DNA of 56,794 bases from Citreicella sp. C3M06 (GTDB lineage Bacteria > Pseudomonadota > Alphaproteobacteria > Rhodobacterales > Rhodobacteraceae), in NCBI RefSeq assembly GCF_018860705.1, contig NZ_JAHKQA010000080.1, positions 1 to 56,794 of the forward strand, in the 5' to 3' direction. The notes beneath the pieces are model-generated. The model had not been told where the DNA came from. It made no database searches and saw only the letters and a program-made list of their open reading frames with translations. A program made the position numbers and the translations under genes. Positions 26,501 to 35,407 of the stretch are shown here, piece by piece; within the stretch, counting starts at the first letter, position 1, and each line of letters starts with the position of its first letter.

Positions 26501-28792
26501 ATGGAAAAATTCGGCAAGAGCCAGTCGATGAAACGTAGCGAAGACATCCGGTTCCTGACCGGGCATGGCCGCTATATCGACGACATCGCGCCCGAGGGGG
26601 CTCTGCATGCGGTCTTGCTGCGTGCCCCGGTCGCGCATGCAACGATCACCGCGCTGGACGTAAGCGCCGCGCGCGACTCCGATGGCGTGGCGCTGGTGCT
26701 GACGGTGGATGACCTGCTGGCGGCGGATATGCAGATCAACATGCCGGGCGCCGTGGTCGACAACCGCGATGGCAGCAAGGGGGCGCAGCCCGAGCGCCCG
26801 TTGCTGGCACGTGGCAAGCTGCGCCATGTCGGCGAGCCGGTGGCGCTGATCGTCGCCGAAACGCTGCATCAGGCGCGCGATGCGGCCGAGCTGATCGAGC
26901 TGGAATACGACGAACTGCCGGCCCACATGGGGCTGCATACCGGCGGCGAGGCAATCCACGCCGAGGCTCCGGACAACCGCGCCTTTGACTGGGGTATGGG
27001 CGATGAGGCTGCGACCAATGCCGCCTTCGAGGCGGCGGCGCGGGTGGTTCGGCTTGAGGTTGGCGACAACCGGGTGATCGTCAACGCCATGGAAGGGCGC
27101 GGCTGTTTCGCCGAATGGGACGGGACGCGGATGCATGTCGCGTTCAACGGTCAGGGCGTCTGGGGCATCAAGGGCGAGATGGCGCAGGCGCTGGGTCTGG
27201 CGGAAGAAAATGTGCGCATCACTAACCCCGACGTTGGCGGTGGTTTCGGAATGAAAGCAGCGTCTTACAACGAATACTTCGTGGTTGCTCAGGCGGCGAG
27301 GCTGCTTGGTAAGCCGGTGCGCTGGATCTCGGAGCGCACCGAAGGCATGCTGTCGGATCACGCCGGGCGCGATCTGGTGACCATGGCCGAGCTTGCCTTC
27401 GATCAGAACCACAAGATCCTTGGCTATCGTATTCATACTGCATGCAATCTTGGCGCCTATAACTCCGGGTTCGGGCAGCCGATCCAGACATTGCTGTTCT
27501 CGAAGGTACTGACCGGAACCTACGATATTCCCACCGCCTACATGCGGGTCGAAGGCTTTTACACCAACACCACGCAGGTCGACGCCTATCGCGGCGCGGG
27601 CCGCCCCGAGGCAATCTATGTGCTTGAACGCGTCATCGACCGGGCGGCGCGCGAGCTGGGGCTTGATCCGATCGAGCTGCGCAAGATCAACTTCATCAAG
27701 GAATTTCCGTACCTTACGCCGACAGGTGAAACCTATGACGTCGGAGATTTTCCGCGCGTTCTGGATCATGCCATTGCCGATGCAGATGTGGCGGGCTTTG
27801 CCGCGCGGCGGGCGAAATCCGAGGCAGAGGGCAAGCTGCGCGGTCTTGGCCTGTGCTTTTACATCGAGTCGATCCTTGGCGATCCGTCCGAGGATGTGAA
27901 GGTTGAATTCACCCCCGAGGGGCGCGCGACGATCTATGTCGGCACCCAGTCCAATGGGCAGGGCCACGAGACGGTCATTGCCAAGTTTCTGTCGGATCAG
28001 ACCGGTATTCCGTTCGAAAAGATCGCGTTTGTTCAGGGCGATAGCGACCTGATCCCGACGGGCGGCGGCACCGGTGGTTCGCGCTCGGTCACGACGCAGG
28101 CCAATGTGACGCTGGCGGCGGTGTCGAAGATGATCGCAGGGTTCAGCGCCTTTTTCGCCGAGGAAGCCGGGGTGGCAGCCGAGCAGGTCAGCTTTGATGA
28201 CGAACGCTTCCGCGCCGAAGGCTCGAACCTGACGCCAACCCTGCTGGATCTGGCCGAGATGGCCCGCGCCAAGGGCCGCGAAGATCTGCTGACTTGGAAG
28301 GTTCGCGACAAGATCGCCGCCCGCAGCTACCCCAACGGCGCGCATTTCGCGGAAGTCGAGATCGAACGTGACACCGGCGTGGCCAAGGTGGTGAAATACA
28401 CCGTAGTTGATGATTTTGGTAATCTTATTAATCCAATGTTGGCAGAAGGTCAGGTGCACGGCGGGGTTGCGCAGGGCCTTGGGCAGGCATTGTGCGAGAA
28501 TGTCGTCTTTGACGAAGATGGCCAGCTGTTGTCGGCGAGTTTCATGGATTACGCTCTGCCGCGCGCGGACGATATGCCGTTCATTCGGTTTGATGTCGAA
28601 CCGGTGCCCTCAACCGGAAACCCCATGGGCATGAAGGGCTGCGGAGAGGCTGGTACGGTCGGCGCGCTCGCCGCGGTGTCGAATGCCGTGCAGGATGCGC
28701 TGTGGCCGCTGGGCATCCGGCAGGTCGACATGCCGTTCACGCCGATGCGGCTCTGGTCGTTGATGGGCGGCGCGAAACTGGCGGCGGAATAG
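26501..28792 (+). CDS. Form II CoxL-like molybdenum hydroxylase large subunit
   Basis: A 763-residue xanthine oxidase-family molybdopterin-binding subunit. It opens 'SMKRSEDIRFLTGHGRYIDD', typical of CoxL/aldehyde oxidase subunits. The loop 'DAYRGAGRPEA' is the form II signature; true CO dehydrogenase (form I) has AYxCSFR. 'NPDVGGGFGMK' and the catalytic Glu in 'GCGEAGTVG' are present. The substrate is therefore probably an aldehyde or N-heterocycle, not proven CO. The iron-sulfur (CoxS) and FAD (CoxM) subunits that normally accompany it are not in this window. Start chosen at 26501 after GAGGGA. A strong terminator follows at 28939. Confidence 0.9.
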   Translation: MEKFGKSQSMKRSEDIRFLTGHGRYIDDIAPEGALHAVLLRAPVAHATITALDVSAARDSDGVALVLTVDDLLAADMQINMPGAVVDNRDGSKGAQPERPLLARGKLRHVGEPVALIVAETLHQARDAAELIELEYDELPAHMGLHTGGEAIHAEAPDNRAFDWGMGDEAATNAAFEAAARVVRLEVGDNRVIVNAMEGRGCFAEWDGTRMHVAFNGQGVWGIKGEMAQALGLAEENVRITNPDVGGGFGMKAASYNEYFVVAQAARLLGKPVRWISERTEGMLSDHAGRDLVTMAELAFDQNHKILGYRIHTACNLGAYNSGFGQPIQTLLFSKVLTGTYDIPTAYMRVEGFYTNTTQVDAYRGAGRPEAIYVLERVIDRAARELGLDPIELRKINFIKEFPYLTPTGETYDVGDFPRVLDHAIADADVAGFAARRAKSEAEGKLRGLGLCFYIESILGDPSEDVKVEFTPEGRATIYVGTQSNGQGHETVIAKFLSDQTGIPFEKIAFVQGDSDLIPTGGGTGGSRSVTTQANVTLAAVSKMIAGFSAFFAEEAGVAAEQVSFDDERFRAEGSNLTPTLLDLAEMARAKGREDLLTWKVRDKIAARSYPNGAHFAEVEIERDTGVAKVVKYTVVDDFGNLINPMLAEGQVHGGVAQGLGQALCENVVFDEDGQLLSASFMDYALPRADDMPFIRFDVEPVPSTGNPMGMKGCGEAGTVGALAAVSNAVQDALWPLGIRQVDMPFTPMRLWSLMGGAKLAAE

Positions 28793-29154
28793 GTCGGACC
28801 CTGACAAGGGGCGAAATGTCAAAGCCTTTTGTCACGGTTTCGCGACTGGCCTTTCAATCGTGACATTCATGCCCATATCTGGCTCAGGACGCGAGATTGG
28901 AACTCTCGCGAAACCTTCACTGTCCCTCGTTCCGCACTGGCGCCCAAGTTTTACTTGGGCGCCTTTTTCTTTTCAAACCAATCGTTTCGTCAGTCGCTCG
29001 GCAACGGGCGCCGCAGTGATGCGTCTTGGTTGCGGCCAAATGTCCCGCCTTTTCTACCCATGATGCGGGCTCCGTCGCTTGACAGGACTCGGGGCAGGTA
29101 GGAACACGAAACCGGGAGGAGCCTGCAACCGCAAGGACGGAAGGGGCCGGAATC
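28793..29154. other. Intergenic region with hairpins and terminator
   Basis: 362 bases between the CoxL-like gene and the YidE-type transporter. It holds a long-range inverted repeat (AATGTCA near 28815 / TGACATT near 28860), a seven-pair hairpin (CGCGAGA / TCTCGCG around 28890-28910) and the terminator at 28939. It reads as a structured 3' untranslated region, or possibly a small RNA. The right part, after 28974, is the transporter's leader; a TTGACA at 29079 lacks a good -10. Confidence 0.45.
28939..28973 (+). terminator. Strong intrinsic terminator
   Basis: GGCGCCCAAG, five-base loop, CTTGGGCGCC, then TTTTTCTTTT. A perfect ten-pair stem with a long T-tract on the plus strand, ending transcription about 150-180 bases after the CoxL-like stop. 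Confidence 0.9.
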
Positions 29155-30840
29155 GTGACTTTTATCATAGACTTCCTGACTACTCGCATGGGCGAGGTGG
29201 CGCTGACGATGATGGCGGTGTCGCTGGCCGCTGTGCTCGGGTTGCTGTTTGGCCGGCTGAGCTTTCGCGGCATCGGGCTTGGCATCGGCGGCGTGCTGTT
29301 CGCAGGCATCGCGGTCGGCGATCTGAGCGCACGGGCGGGCATTCATTTCAGCGCCGAGATGTTCGAGTTCATCCGGGAATTTGGGCTGATCCTGTTTGTC
29401 TTTACCATCGGTGTGCAGGTGGGGCCGGGCTTTTTCGCCTCGTTGCGCAAGGCGGGGTTGCAGTTCAACCTCGCGGCGGCGTCGATTGTCTGCCTTGGGG
29501 TGCTGGTGACGGTGGCGATCGGGATCATTTTCGATGTGCCGGTGCCGCAGCTTGTGGGTCTGATGTCGGGGGCGGTGACCAACACGCCCGGCCTTGGCGC
29601 GGCGGTTCAGGCACTGAGCGACGCTGGCGCGAGCGCCGAAGATATCGCCGCGCCGCCGCTGGGCTATGCCGTGGCCTATCCGTTCGGAATCGTGGGCATT
29701 CTGCTGTCGATGCTGCTGGTGCGCTTCGCGCTGAAGGTCGACATCAAGGCCGAGGCCGCTCGCTTTGATGTGGAGCGTCGCAAGGGGGCGAGCGCCAGCC
29801 TGCCGACCATGAATGTCGCGGTTCACAACGCCAATTTCGAAGGCCACAAGCTGGCCGAAGTTCCGGGGCTGTTCGATGACGGGCTGGTGGCGTCGCGGAT
29901 GAAGACCGAGGCTGGGCTGATCGTGCCGCGCCGCGATACGATCCTGCACATGGGCGACGTGCTGCATCTTGTGGGGCCGCAGGACAAGATCCACGCCATG
30001 CAGATGATTTTGGGCGAGGTGGTGGACACGCCGCTGTCGACCAAGGGCACCGATCTGCGCTGGGGCCGGATGGTGGTAACCGACAAGCACGCCACGTCGC
30101 ACCGGTTGCGGACTCTGGCGCTCGACGAGGCTTATGGCGTGACCATCAGCCGAATCATGCGGGCGGGGGTCGAGTTGTCGCCGCGCGGGGACAGCACGCT
30201 GCAGTTCGGCGATATCGTGACCGTGGTTGGTGCCAAGGACGCGATCGAGACGGTGCGCGGCGTGCTGGGCGACCAGAGCTCAAAGCTTGAGATGGTGGAT
30301 TTTCCGGGGCTGTTCATCGGCATCATGTTCGGGGTGCTGCTGGGCTCGATCCCGCTGGCGCTGCCGGGATTGCCGGCGCCGCTGAAGCTGGGGCTGGCAG
30401 GCGGACCGCTGGTGGCGGCAATCCTGCTGGGGCAGCTTGGCAGCTGGGGGCCGTTCACATGGGTGATGCCTCCGGTGGCGAACCATGCGCTGCGCGAATT
30501 CGGCATCGTGCTGTTTCTGGCGGTGGTGGGGCTCAAGGCCGGGAGCCGGTTTCTGGATACACTGCTGAACGGCGACGGGCTGTCGTGGATCCTGTACGGC
30601 GCGCTCATCACGCTGATTCCGCTGGTGATCGTCGGGCTGGTGGCGCGGGCGCTGTTCGGGTTCAACTACCTGTCGCTGTGCGGGGTGCTTGCCGGGTCGA
30701 TGACCGATCCGCCCGCGCTGGCCTTTGCCAATGCGCAAAGCCCGGCACCGGCGGCGGCCATCGCCTATGCCAGCGTCTATCCGCTGGTGATGGGGTTGCG
30801 GATCTTTGCGCCGCAGCTGCTGGTGTTGCTGCTGATGTAG
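29155..30840 (+). CDS. YidE/AspT-family putative transporter with TrkA_C domains
   Basis: A 561-residue membrane protein: about five N-terminal transmembrane helices, a central cytoplasmic part, then about five more helices. The N-terminal half has 'FGLILFVFTIGVQVGPGFF' and 'GLMSGAVTNTPGLGAA'. The C-terminal half repeats the pattern in 'FGIVLFLAVVGLKAGSRF' and 'GVLAGSMTDPPALAFAN'. Two TrkA_C (RCK_C-like) ligand domains lie in the centre ('VLHLVGPQDKIHAMQ', 'IVTVVGAKDAIETVR'). The family includes aspartate:alanine exchangers; many members are uncharacterised. The start is GTG after GGAAGG and GGAATC. The substrate is unknown. Confidence 0.9.
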   Translation: MTFIIDFLTTRMGEVALTMMAVSLAAVLGLLFGRLSFRGIGLGIGGVLFAGIAVGDLSARAGIHFSAEMFEFIREFGLILFVFTIGVQVGPGFFASLRKAGLQFNLAAASIVCLGVLVTVAIGIIFDVPVPQLVGLMSGAVTNTPGLGAAVQALSDAGASAEDIAAPPLGYAVAYPFGIVGILLSMLLVRFALKVDIKAEAARFDVERRKGASASLPTMNVAVHNANFEGHKLAEVPGLFDDGLVASRMKTEAGLIVPRRDTILHMGDVLHLVGPQDKIHAMQMILGEVVDTPLSTKGTDLRWGRMVVTDKHATSHRLRTLALDEAYGVTISRIMRAGVELSPRGDSTLQFGDIVTVVGAKDAIETVRGVLGDQSSKLEMVDFPGLFIGIMFGVLLGSIPLALPGLPAPLKLGLAGGPLVAAILLGQLGSWGPFTWVMPPVANHALREFGIVLFLAVVGLKAGSRFLDTLLNGDGLSWILYGALITLIPLVIVGLVARALFGFNYLSLCGVLAGSMTDPPALAFANAQSPAPAAAIAYASVYPLVMGLRIFAPQLLVLLLM

Positions 30841-30880
30841 GGGCTTGTCTTGGCCCTGCGCTCATGCGCTAGATTGGTGC

Positions 30881-31342
30881 ATGAACGATGCTGACCTGAA
30901 AACCATCCTTGATCGAACCCGCGTGATCGCGGTTGTGGGCGCATCGCTGAACCCGGTGCGCCCAAGCTATTACGTGGCGCGTTACCTGTCGTTGCGCGGC
31001 TACCGGGTGATCGGGGTCAACCCCGGCCATGCGGGGGCGATGTTGTTTGGCGAAGAGGTGCGGGGGGCGATTTCGGATCTGCCGCCCGAGGTCGACATGA
31101 TCGATATCTTCCGCCGTTCCGAGACGGTTGCGCCGATTGTCGATGCGGCGCTGGCGCATCTGCCGGGCCTGAAGACGGTGTGGATGCAGATCGGGGTCGA
31201 GAACGCGGCGGCGGCGCAGGCGGCGCGGGCGCGGGGCGTCGACGTGGTGATGAACCGCTGCCCCAAGATCGAGCACCAGCGGCTGAATGGTGAGCTGCGC
31301 AAGGCCGGGTTCAACACCGGGGTCATTTCTTCGAAGCTGTGA
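30881..31342 (+). CDS. CoA-binding domain protein (YccU-like)
   Basis: A 153-residue single-domain protein with a Rossmann CoA-binding fold: 'VIAVVGASLNPVRPSYYVARYL', 'GYRVIGVNPGHAG', 'DMIDIFRRSETVAPIVD' and 'VWMQIGVENAAAA'. The conserved late Cys lies in 'VVMNRCPKIEH'. Related proteins bind CoA or acyl-CoA, and no enzyme activity is established. The start at 30881 fits the domain border. It follows the YidE-type gene by 40 bases and may be in the same transcript. Confidence 0.9.
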   Translation: MNDADLKTILDRTRVIAVVGASLNPVRPSYYVARYLSLRGYRVIGVNPGHAGAMLFGEEVRGAISDLPPEVDMIDIFRRSETVAPIVDAALAHLPGLKTVWMQIGVENAAAAQAARARGVDVVMNRCPKIEHQRLNGELRKAGFNTGVISSKL

Positions 31343-31349
31343 CGGGGAT

Positions 31350-31377
31350 GGCGCTGTTTGCCTGCGGCAAAGGCGCC
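31350..31377. terminator. Hairpin between convergent CoA-binding gene and hisE
   Basis: GGCGC-tg-TTTGCC, three-base loop, GGCAAA-g-GCGCC. A compact stem seven bases after the plus-strand stop, with no T-tract. Probably a two-way transcription stop. Confidence 0.5.
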
Positions 31378-31398
31378 CCACCCGCCGTCCCGCTGCGC

Positions 31399-31710
31399 TT
31401 AGCCCTTGCGGGCGGCTTTCTCGGCGATGCCGGATTGGCCTTGGCGAGCAGCCAGCACGGTCATGACGTCTGACAGCGGCACATCGCGGGCCTTGAGCAT
31501 CACCAGAAGGTGGAACAGCACGTCGGCGGTTTCTGAGGCGAGCTTTTCGCGGTCGCCCTTGACGGCTTCGATGATCGCTTCGATGGCCTCTTCGCCGAAC
31601 TTCTCGGCGCATTTTTCCGGGCCCTTGGCGAGCAGCTTGGCGGTCCAGCTCTCATCCGGGGAGGCTTCGCTGCGGCGGGCGACGATCTGTTCGAGGTCTT
31701 CGAGGGTCAT
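31399..31710 (-). CDS. hisE: Phosphoribosyl-ATP pyrophosphohydrolase
   Basis: A 103-residue monofunctional HisE, hydrolysing phosphoribosyl-ATP to phosphoribosyl-AMP in the second step of histidine synthesis. The MazG-type metal-binding helices are seen in '[14 protein letters not shown]' and '[16 protein letters not shown]'. The C-terminus is a short charged tail. The ATG overlaps the hisF stop as ATGA, so the two are coupled. HisI is not in this window. Confidence 0.95.
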   Translation of the reverse strand: MTLEDLEQIVARRSEASPDESWTAKLLAKGPEKCAEKFGEEAIEAIIEAVKGDREKLASETADVLFHLLVMLKARDVPLSDVMTVLAARQGQSGIAEKAARKG

Positions 31711-32468
31711 GCTTGTCTTACCGGGATACCGGCGCTGGCCATGTGGGCCTTGGCTTCGGCGATGGTATAGGTTCCGAAATGGAAGATCGAGGCCGCGAGC
31801 ACTGCCGAGGCATGGCCTTCGGTGACGCCCTCGACAAGGTGATCGAGCGTGCCGACGCCGCCTGAAGCGATGACCGGGATGTCGACTGCATCGGCGATGG
31901 TGCGGGTCAGGGGCAGGTTGAAACCCGCCTTGGTGCCATCGCGGTCCATCGAGGTGAGCAGGATCTCTCCGGCGCCTTTTGCCGCTACCGTCCGGGCGAA
32001 TTCCACCGCGTCGATGCCGGTGGGCTTGCGCCCGCCATGGGTGAAGATTTCCCAGCGACCGGGGGCGACGGTCTTGGCGTCGATGGCAACGACGATGCAT
32101 TGCGAGCCGAAGTGATCCGCCGCTTCGGCCACCACATCGGGATTGGCCACGGCGGCGGAGTTGAAGCTGACCTTGTCCGCGCCCGCGAGCAGGAGGGCGC
32201 GGACATCGGCCACCGTACGCACGCCGCCACCCACTGTAAGCGGGATGAAGCATTGCTCGGCGGTACGCGTCACCACGTCGAACATGGTGCCGCGATTTTC
32301 ATGCGTCGCGTGAATGTCGAGAAAGGTGATCTCGTCGGCGCCGGCGGCATCATAGGCGCGGGCGGCATCGACCGGATCGCCCGCATCGCGCAGATCGACG
32401 AAGTTGACGCCCTTGACCACACGGCCATCGGCGACATCGAGACAGGGGATGATGCGGGTCTTGAGCAT
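31707..32468 (-). CDS. hisF: Imidazole glycerol phosphate synthase cyclase subunit
   Basis: A 253-residue TIM barrel that, with HisH, makes imidazole glycerol phosphate and AICAR. Key motifs: '[20 protein letters not shown]' (catalytic Asp in CLDV), '[11 protein letters not shown]', '[12 protein letters not shown]', '[11 protein letters not shown]' (second catalytic Asp) and '[15 protein letters not shown]'. The start at 32468 matches the family N-terminus. hisH and hisA, the usual upstream partners, are absent here; the gene stands after an intergenic repeat and a luciferase-like gene. hisE follows by ATGA overlap. Confidence 0.96.
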   Translation of the reverse strand: MLKTRIIPCLDVADGRVVKGVNFVDLRDAGDPVDAARAYDAAGADEITFLDIHATHENRGTMFDVVTRTAEQCFIPLTVGGGVRTVADVRALLLAGADKVSFNSAAVANPDVVAEAADHFGSQCIVVAIDAKTVAPGRWEIFTHGGRKPTGIDAVEFARTVAAKGAGEILLTSMDRDGTKAGFNLPLTRTIADAVDIPVIASGGVGTLDHLVEGVTEGHASAVLAASIFHFGTYTIAEAKAHMASAGIPVRQA

Positions 32469-32573
32469 GGCGGCGTTATGGCGCGGAAGGCGGGCGGGGG
32501 GAAGGGGGCAATGCGGGGCTGCGTGCCTTTGGCGCAACGAGGTGTCTGATCTTGGCCACAGCGGCGCGGTGGT

Positions 32574-32635
32574 GGGGGCGCTGCCCCCGTCGCCTGAGCG
32601 GCGACTCCCCCCGGAGTTTATCTGGCAAGATGAAG
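32574..32635. repeat. REP-like intergenic element, copy 1
   Basis: Contains a hairpin GGGGGCGCTGCCCCC (32574-32588), a second GC-rich inverted section, and a tail CCCCCGGAGTTTATCTGGCAAGATGAAG-type sequence. The tail closely resembles that of copy 2 (44862-44917), where the ending reads CCGGGATATTTATGGCCAGAAGAAG. Same order of parts in both: G-tract/C-tract hairpin, GC-rich bridge, AT-containing tail. Confidence 0.6.
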
Positions 32636-32682
32636 GCGCGGGGCGGACGCAGGGGGGTAGCCTGCGCCCGGTGTTGGCTGGG

Positions 32683-33699
32683 TCAGCGCCAGCCGAGCGC
32701 CGGGGCGACGTGTTTGAGGATCGATTCGATCACATGCACATTGTAATCGACGCCGAGCATGTTGGGCACGGTCAGCAGCAGCGTGTCGGCTTCGGCGATG
32801 GCTTCGTCCCCCTTGAGCGCCTCGATCAGTCGGTCTGGCTCGTCGGCATAGCCGCGCCCGAAGATCGCGCGGGTCTCGTCGATGACGCCGATCTGATCGC
32901 TTTCCTTGGCACGCCCGAAGTAATAGCGGTCTTGGTCGTTGGTCAGCGCGAAGATCGACCGGCTGACCGAGACACGCGGGCTACGGGTGTGGCCTGCGTC
33001 TTTCCATGCGTCGCGGTAGGCGCGGATCTGATTGGCTTGCTGAACGTGGAACGGCTCGCCAGTCTCGTCGATCTTCAGGGTCGAGCTTTGCAGGTTCATG
33101 CCCAGCGTCGCCGCCCAGCGGGCGGTGGCGTTCGAGGCCGCGCCCCACCAGATCCGCTCGCGCAGCCCGTCCGGAACCGGTTCAAGCCGCAGCAGGCCCG
33201 GCGGATTGGGGAACATCGGCTGCGGGTTTGGCTGGGCAAAGCCCTTGCCGTCGAGCAGATCAAGGAAGACCTCGGCGTGGCGGCGGGCCATGTCGGCGTG
33301 GGTTTCGCCTGGCTCTGGCGCGTAGCCGAAATGCCGCCAGCCGTCGATGACCTGTTCGGGCGAGCCGCGCGAGATGCCAAGTTGCAGCCGCCCGCCGGAG
33401 ATGAGATCGGCGGAGCCGGCGTCTTCGAGCATGTAGAACGGGTTTTCGTAGCGCATGTCGATGACGCCGGTGCCGATCTCGATGGATTTGGTGCGCGCGC
33501 CCACCGCCGCCAGCAGCGGGAAGGGCGAGGCGAGTTGGCGCGCGAAGTGATGCACGCGGAAATACGCCCCGTTGAGGCCGAGCTCTTCGGCGGCCACGGC
33601 CAGATCGATGCTTTGCAGCAGCACGTCAGAGGCGCTTTTGACCGCCGAGCCCTGCGTGGGCGACCAATGTCCGAAGGACAGAAAGCCGATGCTTTTCAT
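32683..33699 (-). CDS. LLM-class flavin-dependent oxidoreductase
   Basis: A 338-residue bacterial luciferase-like TIM barrel that uses reduced flavin (F420 or FMN). It begins '[17 protein letters not shown]' and has '[24 protein letters not shown]', '[27 protein letters not shown]', and '[16 protein letters not shown]', the standard order of the family. The reaction may be a monooxygenation; the substrate is unknown. AAGGAG precedes the start. It sits between an RNA methyltransferase (divergent) and hisF, with no pathway context. Confidence 0.9.
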   Translation of the reverse strand: MKSIGFLSFGHWSPTQGSAVKSASDVLLQSIDLAVAAEELGLNGAYFRVHHFARQLASPFPLLAAVGARTKSIEIGTGVIDMRYENPFYMLEDAGSADLISGGRLQLGISRGSPEQVIDGWRHFGYAPEPGETHADMARRHAEVFLDLLDGKGFAQPNPQPMFPNPPGLLRLEPVPDGLRERIWWGAASNATARWAATLGMNLQSSTLKIDETGEPFHVQQANQIRAYRDAWKDAGHTRSPRVSVSRSIFALTNDQDRYYFGRAKESDQIGVIDETRAIFGRGYADEPDRLIEALKGDEAIAEADTLLLTVPNMLGVDYNVHVIESILKHVAPALGWR

Positions 33700-33818
33700 T
33701 GGGCCTGTCTCCTTTGTGTCTGTTGCCTGTCAGATAGGGGGCGCAGGCAGGGGGCATCAATCCGCATCGCGCGCACCGCATCTGTGCAAAGCTGCGCGCA
33801 CGCGTTATTGGCTGAGCG

Positions 33819-34922
33819 ATGGATGACAGATTCGAGATTTTCTTGGCCTGTGCGCCAGGGCTGGAGGCTTCGCTGGTAAGCGAGGCCAAGGGGCAGGGCT
33901 TTGGGCCGCTGCGGCCGATGGCGGGCGGGGTGGCCTTTGACGGCGGCTGGCGCGATGTGTGGCGGGCCAATCTGCTGCTGCGCGGTGCGGCGCGGGTGCT
34001 GGCGCGCATCGGCGGTTTTCCGGCGGTGCATCTGGCGCAGCTCGACAAGCGGGCGCGACGCTTTGGCTGGGGCGAGATCCTGCGCGCTGACGTGCCGGTG
34101 CGGGTCGAGGCGACTTGCTATCGCTCGAAGCTTTACCACGAGGGCGCGGTCAAGGGCCGTGTCGAGCGGGCCATCACCGAAGAGCTGGGCGCGCCCATCG
34201 CCGATGATGGTGTGCGCCTGCTGGCCCGGATCGAGGAAAACCTCGTGAGCTTTTCCATCGACACCTCGGGCGGGCCGTTGCACCGGCGCGGGTTCAAAGT
34301 GGCGGTTGGCAAGGCGCCAATGCGCGAGACGCTTGCGGGGCTGTTCCTGCGCGAATGCGGCTATACCGGCACCGAGCCTGTTCTGGACCCGATGTGCGGC
34401 TCGGGCACCTTTCCCATCGAGGCGGCCGAGATCGCCTGCGGCCTTGCGCCGGGCCGGGCGCGGCGGTTCGATTTCGAACGGCTGGCATCGTTCGACCCGC
34501 AAGCCTGGGCGCAGATGAAGGCCGATGCCGCGCCGCGCCCGATCGCGTTGCGGTTTTACGGCTCGGATCGCGACGAGGGCGCGGTGCGCATGGCGGGCGA
34601 GAACGCCGCGCGGGCCGGGGTCGAGCAGCTGGTGCGGTTCGACTGCCGCTCGGCCACCGCGATCGAGCGGCCCGACGGCCCGCCCGGTCTGGTGATGATC
34701 AACCCGCCTTACGGCGAGCGCATCGGCAAGCCGGGGCCTCTGCACGGGCTGCACCGCGATGTCGGGGCGGCATTGATGGAGCGCTTTCGGGGCTGGCGCG
34801 TCGGCATCATCACCACAGATCCGGGCCTTGCCAAGGCGACGGGCCTGCCGTTCCTGCCGCCGGGGCCGCATGTGGCGCATGGCTCGCTCAAGGTGCGGCT
34901 GTGGCGAACCGGGCCGCTCTGA
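33819..34922 (+). CDS. THUMP-domain 23S rRNA guanine-N2 methyltransferase-like protein
   Basis: A 367-residue class I SAM-dependent RNA methyltransferase of the RlmL-N/YpsC type. An N-terminal ferredoxin-like plus THUMP region (residues 1-155, 'VRVEATCYRSKLYHEGAV') binds RNA. The Rossmann domain has 'VLDPMCGSGTFPIEAAEIA' for SAM, 'FYGSDRDEGAVRMAGEN', and the catalytic 'MINPPYGERIG'. It lacks the RlmK half found in enterobacterial RlmKL. It likely modifies 23S rRNA. It is followed after 38 bases by a small exported protein. The ribosome binding site is weak. Confidence 0.9.
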   Translation: MDDRFEIFLACAPGLEASLVSEAKGQGFGPLRPMAGGVAFDGGWRDVWRANLLLRGAARVLARIGGFPAVHLAQLDKRARRFGWGEILRADVPVRVEATCYRSKLYHEGAVKGRVERAITEELGAPIADDGVRLLARIEENLVSFSIDTSGGPLHRRGFKVAVGKAPMRETLAGLFLRECGYTGTEPVLDPMCGSGTFPIEAAEIACGLAPGRARRFDFERLASFDPQAWAQMKADAAPRPIALRFYGSDRDEGAVRMAGENAARAGVEQLVRFDCRSATAIERPDGPPGLVMINPPYGERIGKPGPLHGLHRDVGAALMERFRGWRVGIITTDPGLAKATGLPFLPPGPHVAHGSLKVRLWRTGPL

Positions 34923-34960
34923 CCCTTATCAAACCGGCTGGCAGTGCTATATTGCAGGGC

Positions 34961-35407
34961 ATGACACGTTTTTCTGCCTTGCTTGTCGCCTCGCTGATCG
35001 CCTCTCCTGCGCTTGCGCAGGACGAGGGCCGCTTGCTCATGGACGAAGGCGCGCGGATGTTTCTCGACGGGTTGCGCAACGAGCTGGACCCGGCGATGCG
35101 CGGCCTGCGCGAGCGCGCCGAAAGCGCCGGGCCGGCGATCGAAGAGTTTCTGGGCAGTATCGGCCCCGGCTTTCGCGATCTGATGGGCGAGGTCGAGGAC
35201 TGGTCGGTCTATGAGGCCCCGGAGACTTTGCCCAACGGCGACATTCTCATTCGCCGCAAACCCGACGCGGAGGAGGACGCACCGCAACAGGCGCAGCCCG
35301 CGTTGCCGGATATCCCCGACATGCCTGCCATGCCGCAGGATCGCCCGCTGGAGCCGCGCGAGCGCAAGGGGCTGCCGCCGCTCGACGGCAACCGCATCGA
35401 TCTATAA
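34961..35407 (+). CDS. Small exported protein, Rhodobacteraceae-specific
   Basis: A 148-residue protein with a Sec signal peptide (residues 1-19, 'FSALLVASLIASPALAQ', cleavage after ALA). The mature part starts 'DEGRLLMDEGARMFLDGL', then 'IGPGFRDLMGEVEDWSVYEAPETLPNG' and a Pro/Glu-rich tail. Related proteins are common in Rhodobacteraceae and are sometimes mislabelled AAA ATPase; no Walker motif is present here. Periplasmic location is likely and function unknown. It overlaps the convergent ppx gene by six bases. Confidence 0.85.
   Translation: MTRFSALLVASLIASPALAQDEGRLLMDEGARMFLDGLRNELDPAMRGLRERAESAGPAIEEFLGSIGPGFRDLMGEVEDWSVYEAPETLPNGDILIRRKPDAEEDAPQQAQPALPDIPDMPAMPQDRPLEPRERKGLPPLDGNRIDL

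Noticed and set aside
26120-28459. 779-codon minus-strand frame opposite the CoxL-like gene
   Set aside because: Complete overlap with a well-conserved molybdoenzyme; the reverse frame shows no domain.
26501-28792. Aerobic carbon monoxide dehydrogenase (form I CoxL)
   Set aside because: The active-site loop reads AYRGAGR (form II), not AYxCSFR, so CO oxidation should not be assigned.
28885-28915. tRNA T-arm-like hairpin on the minus strand (loop TTCCAAT)
   Set aside because: No matching acceptor, D or anticodon arms around it and the better pairing gives a different loop.
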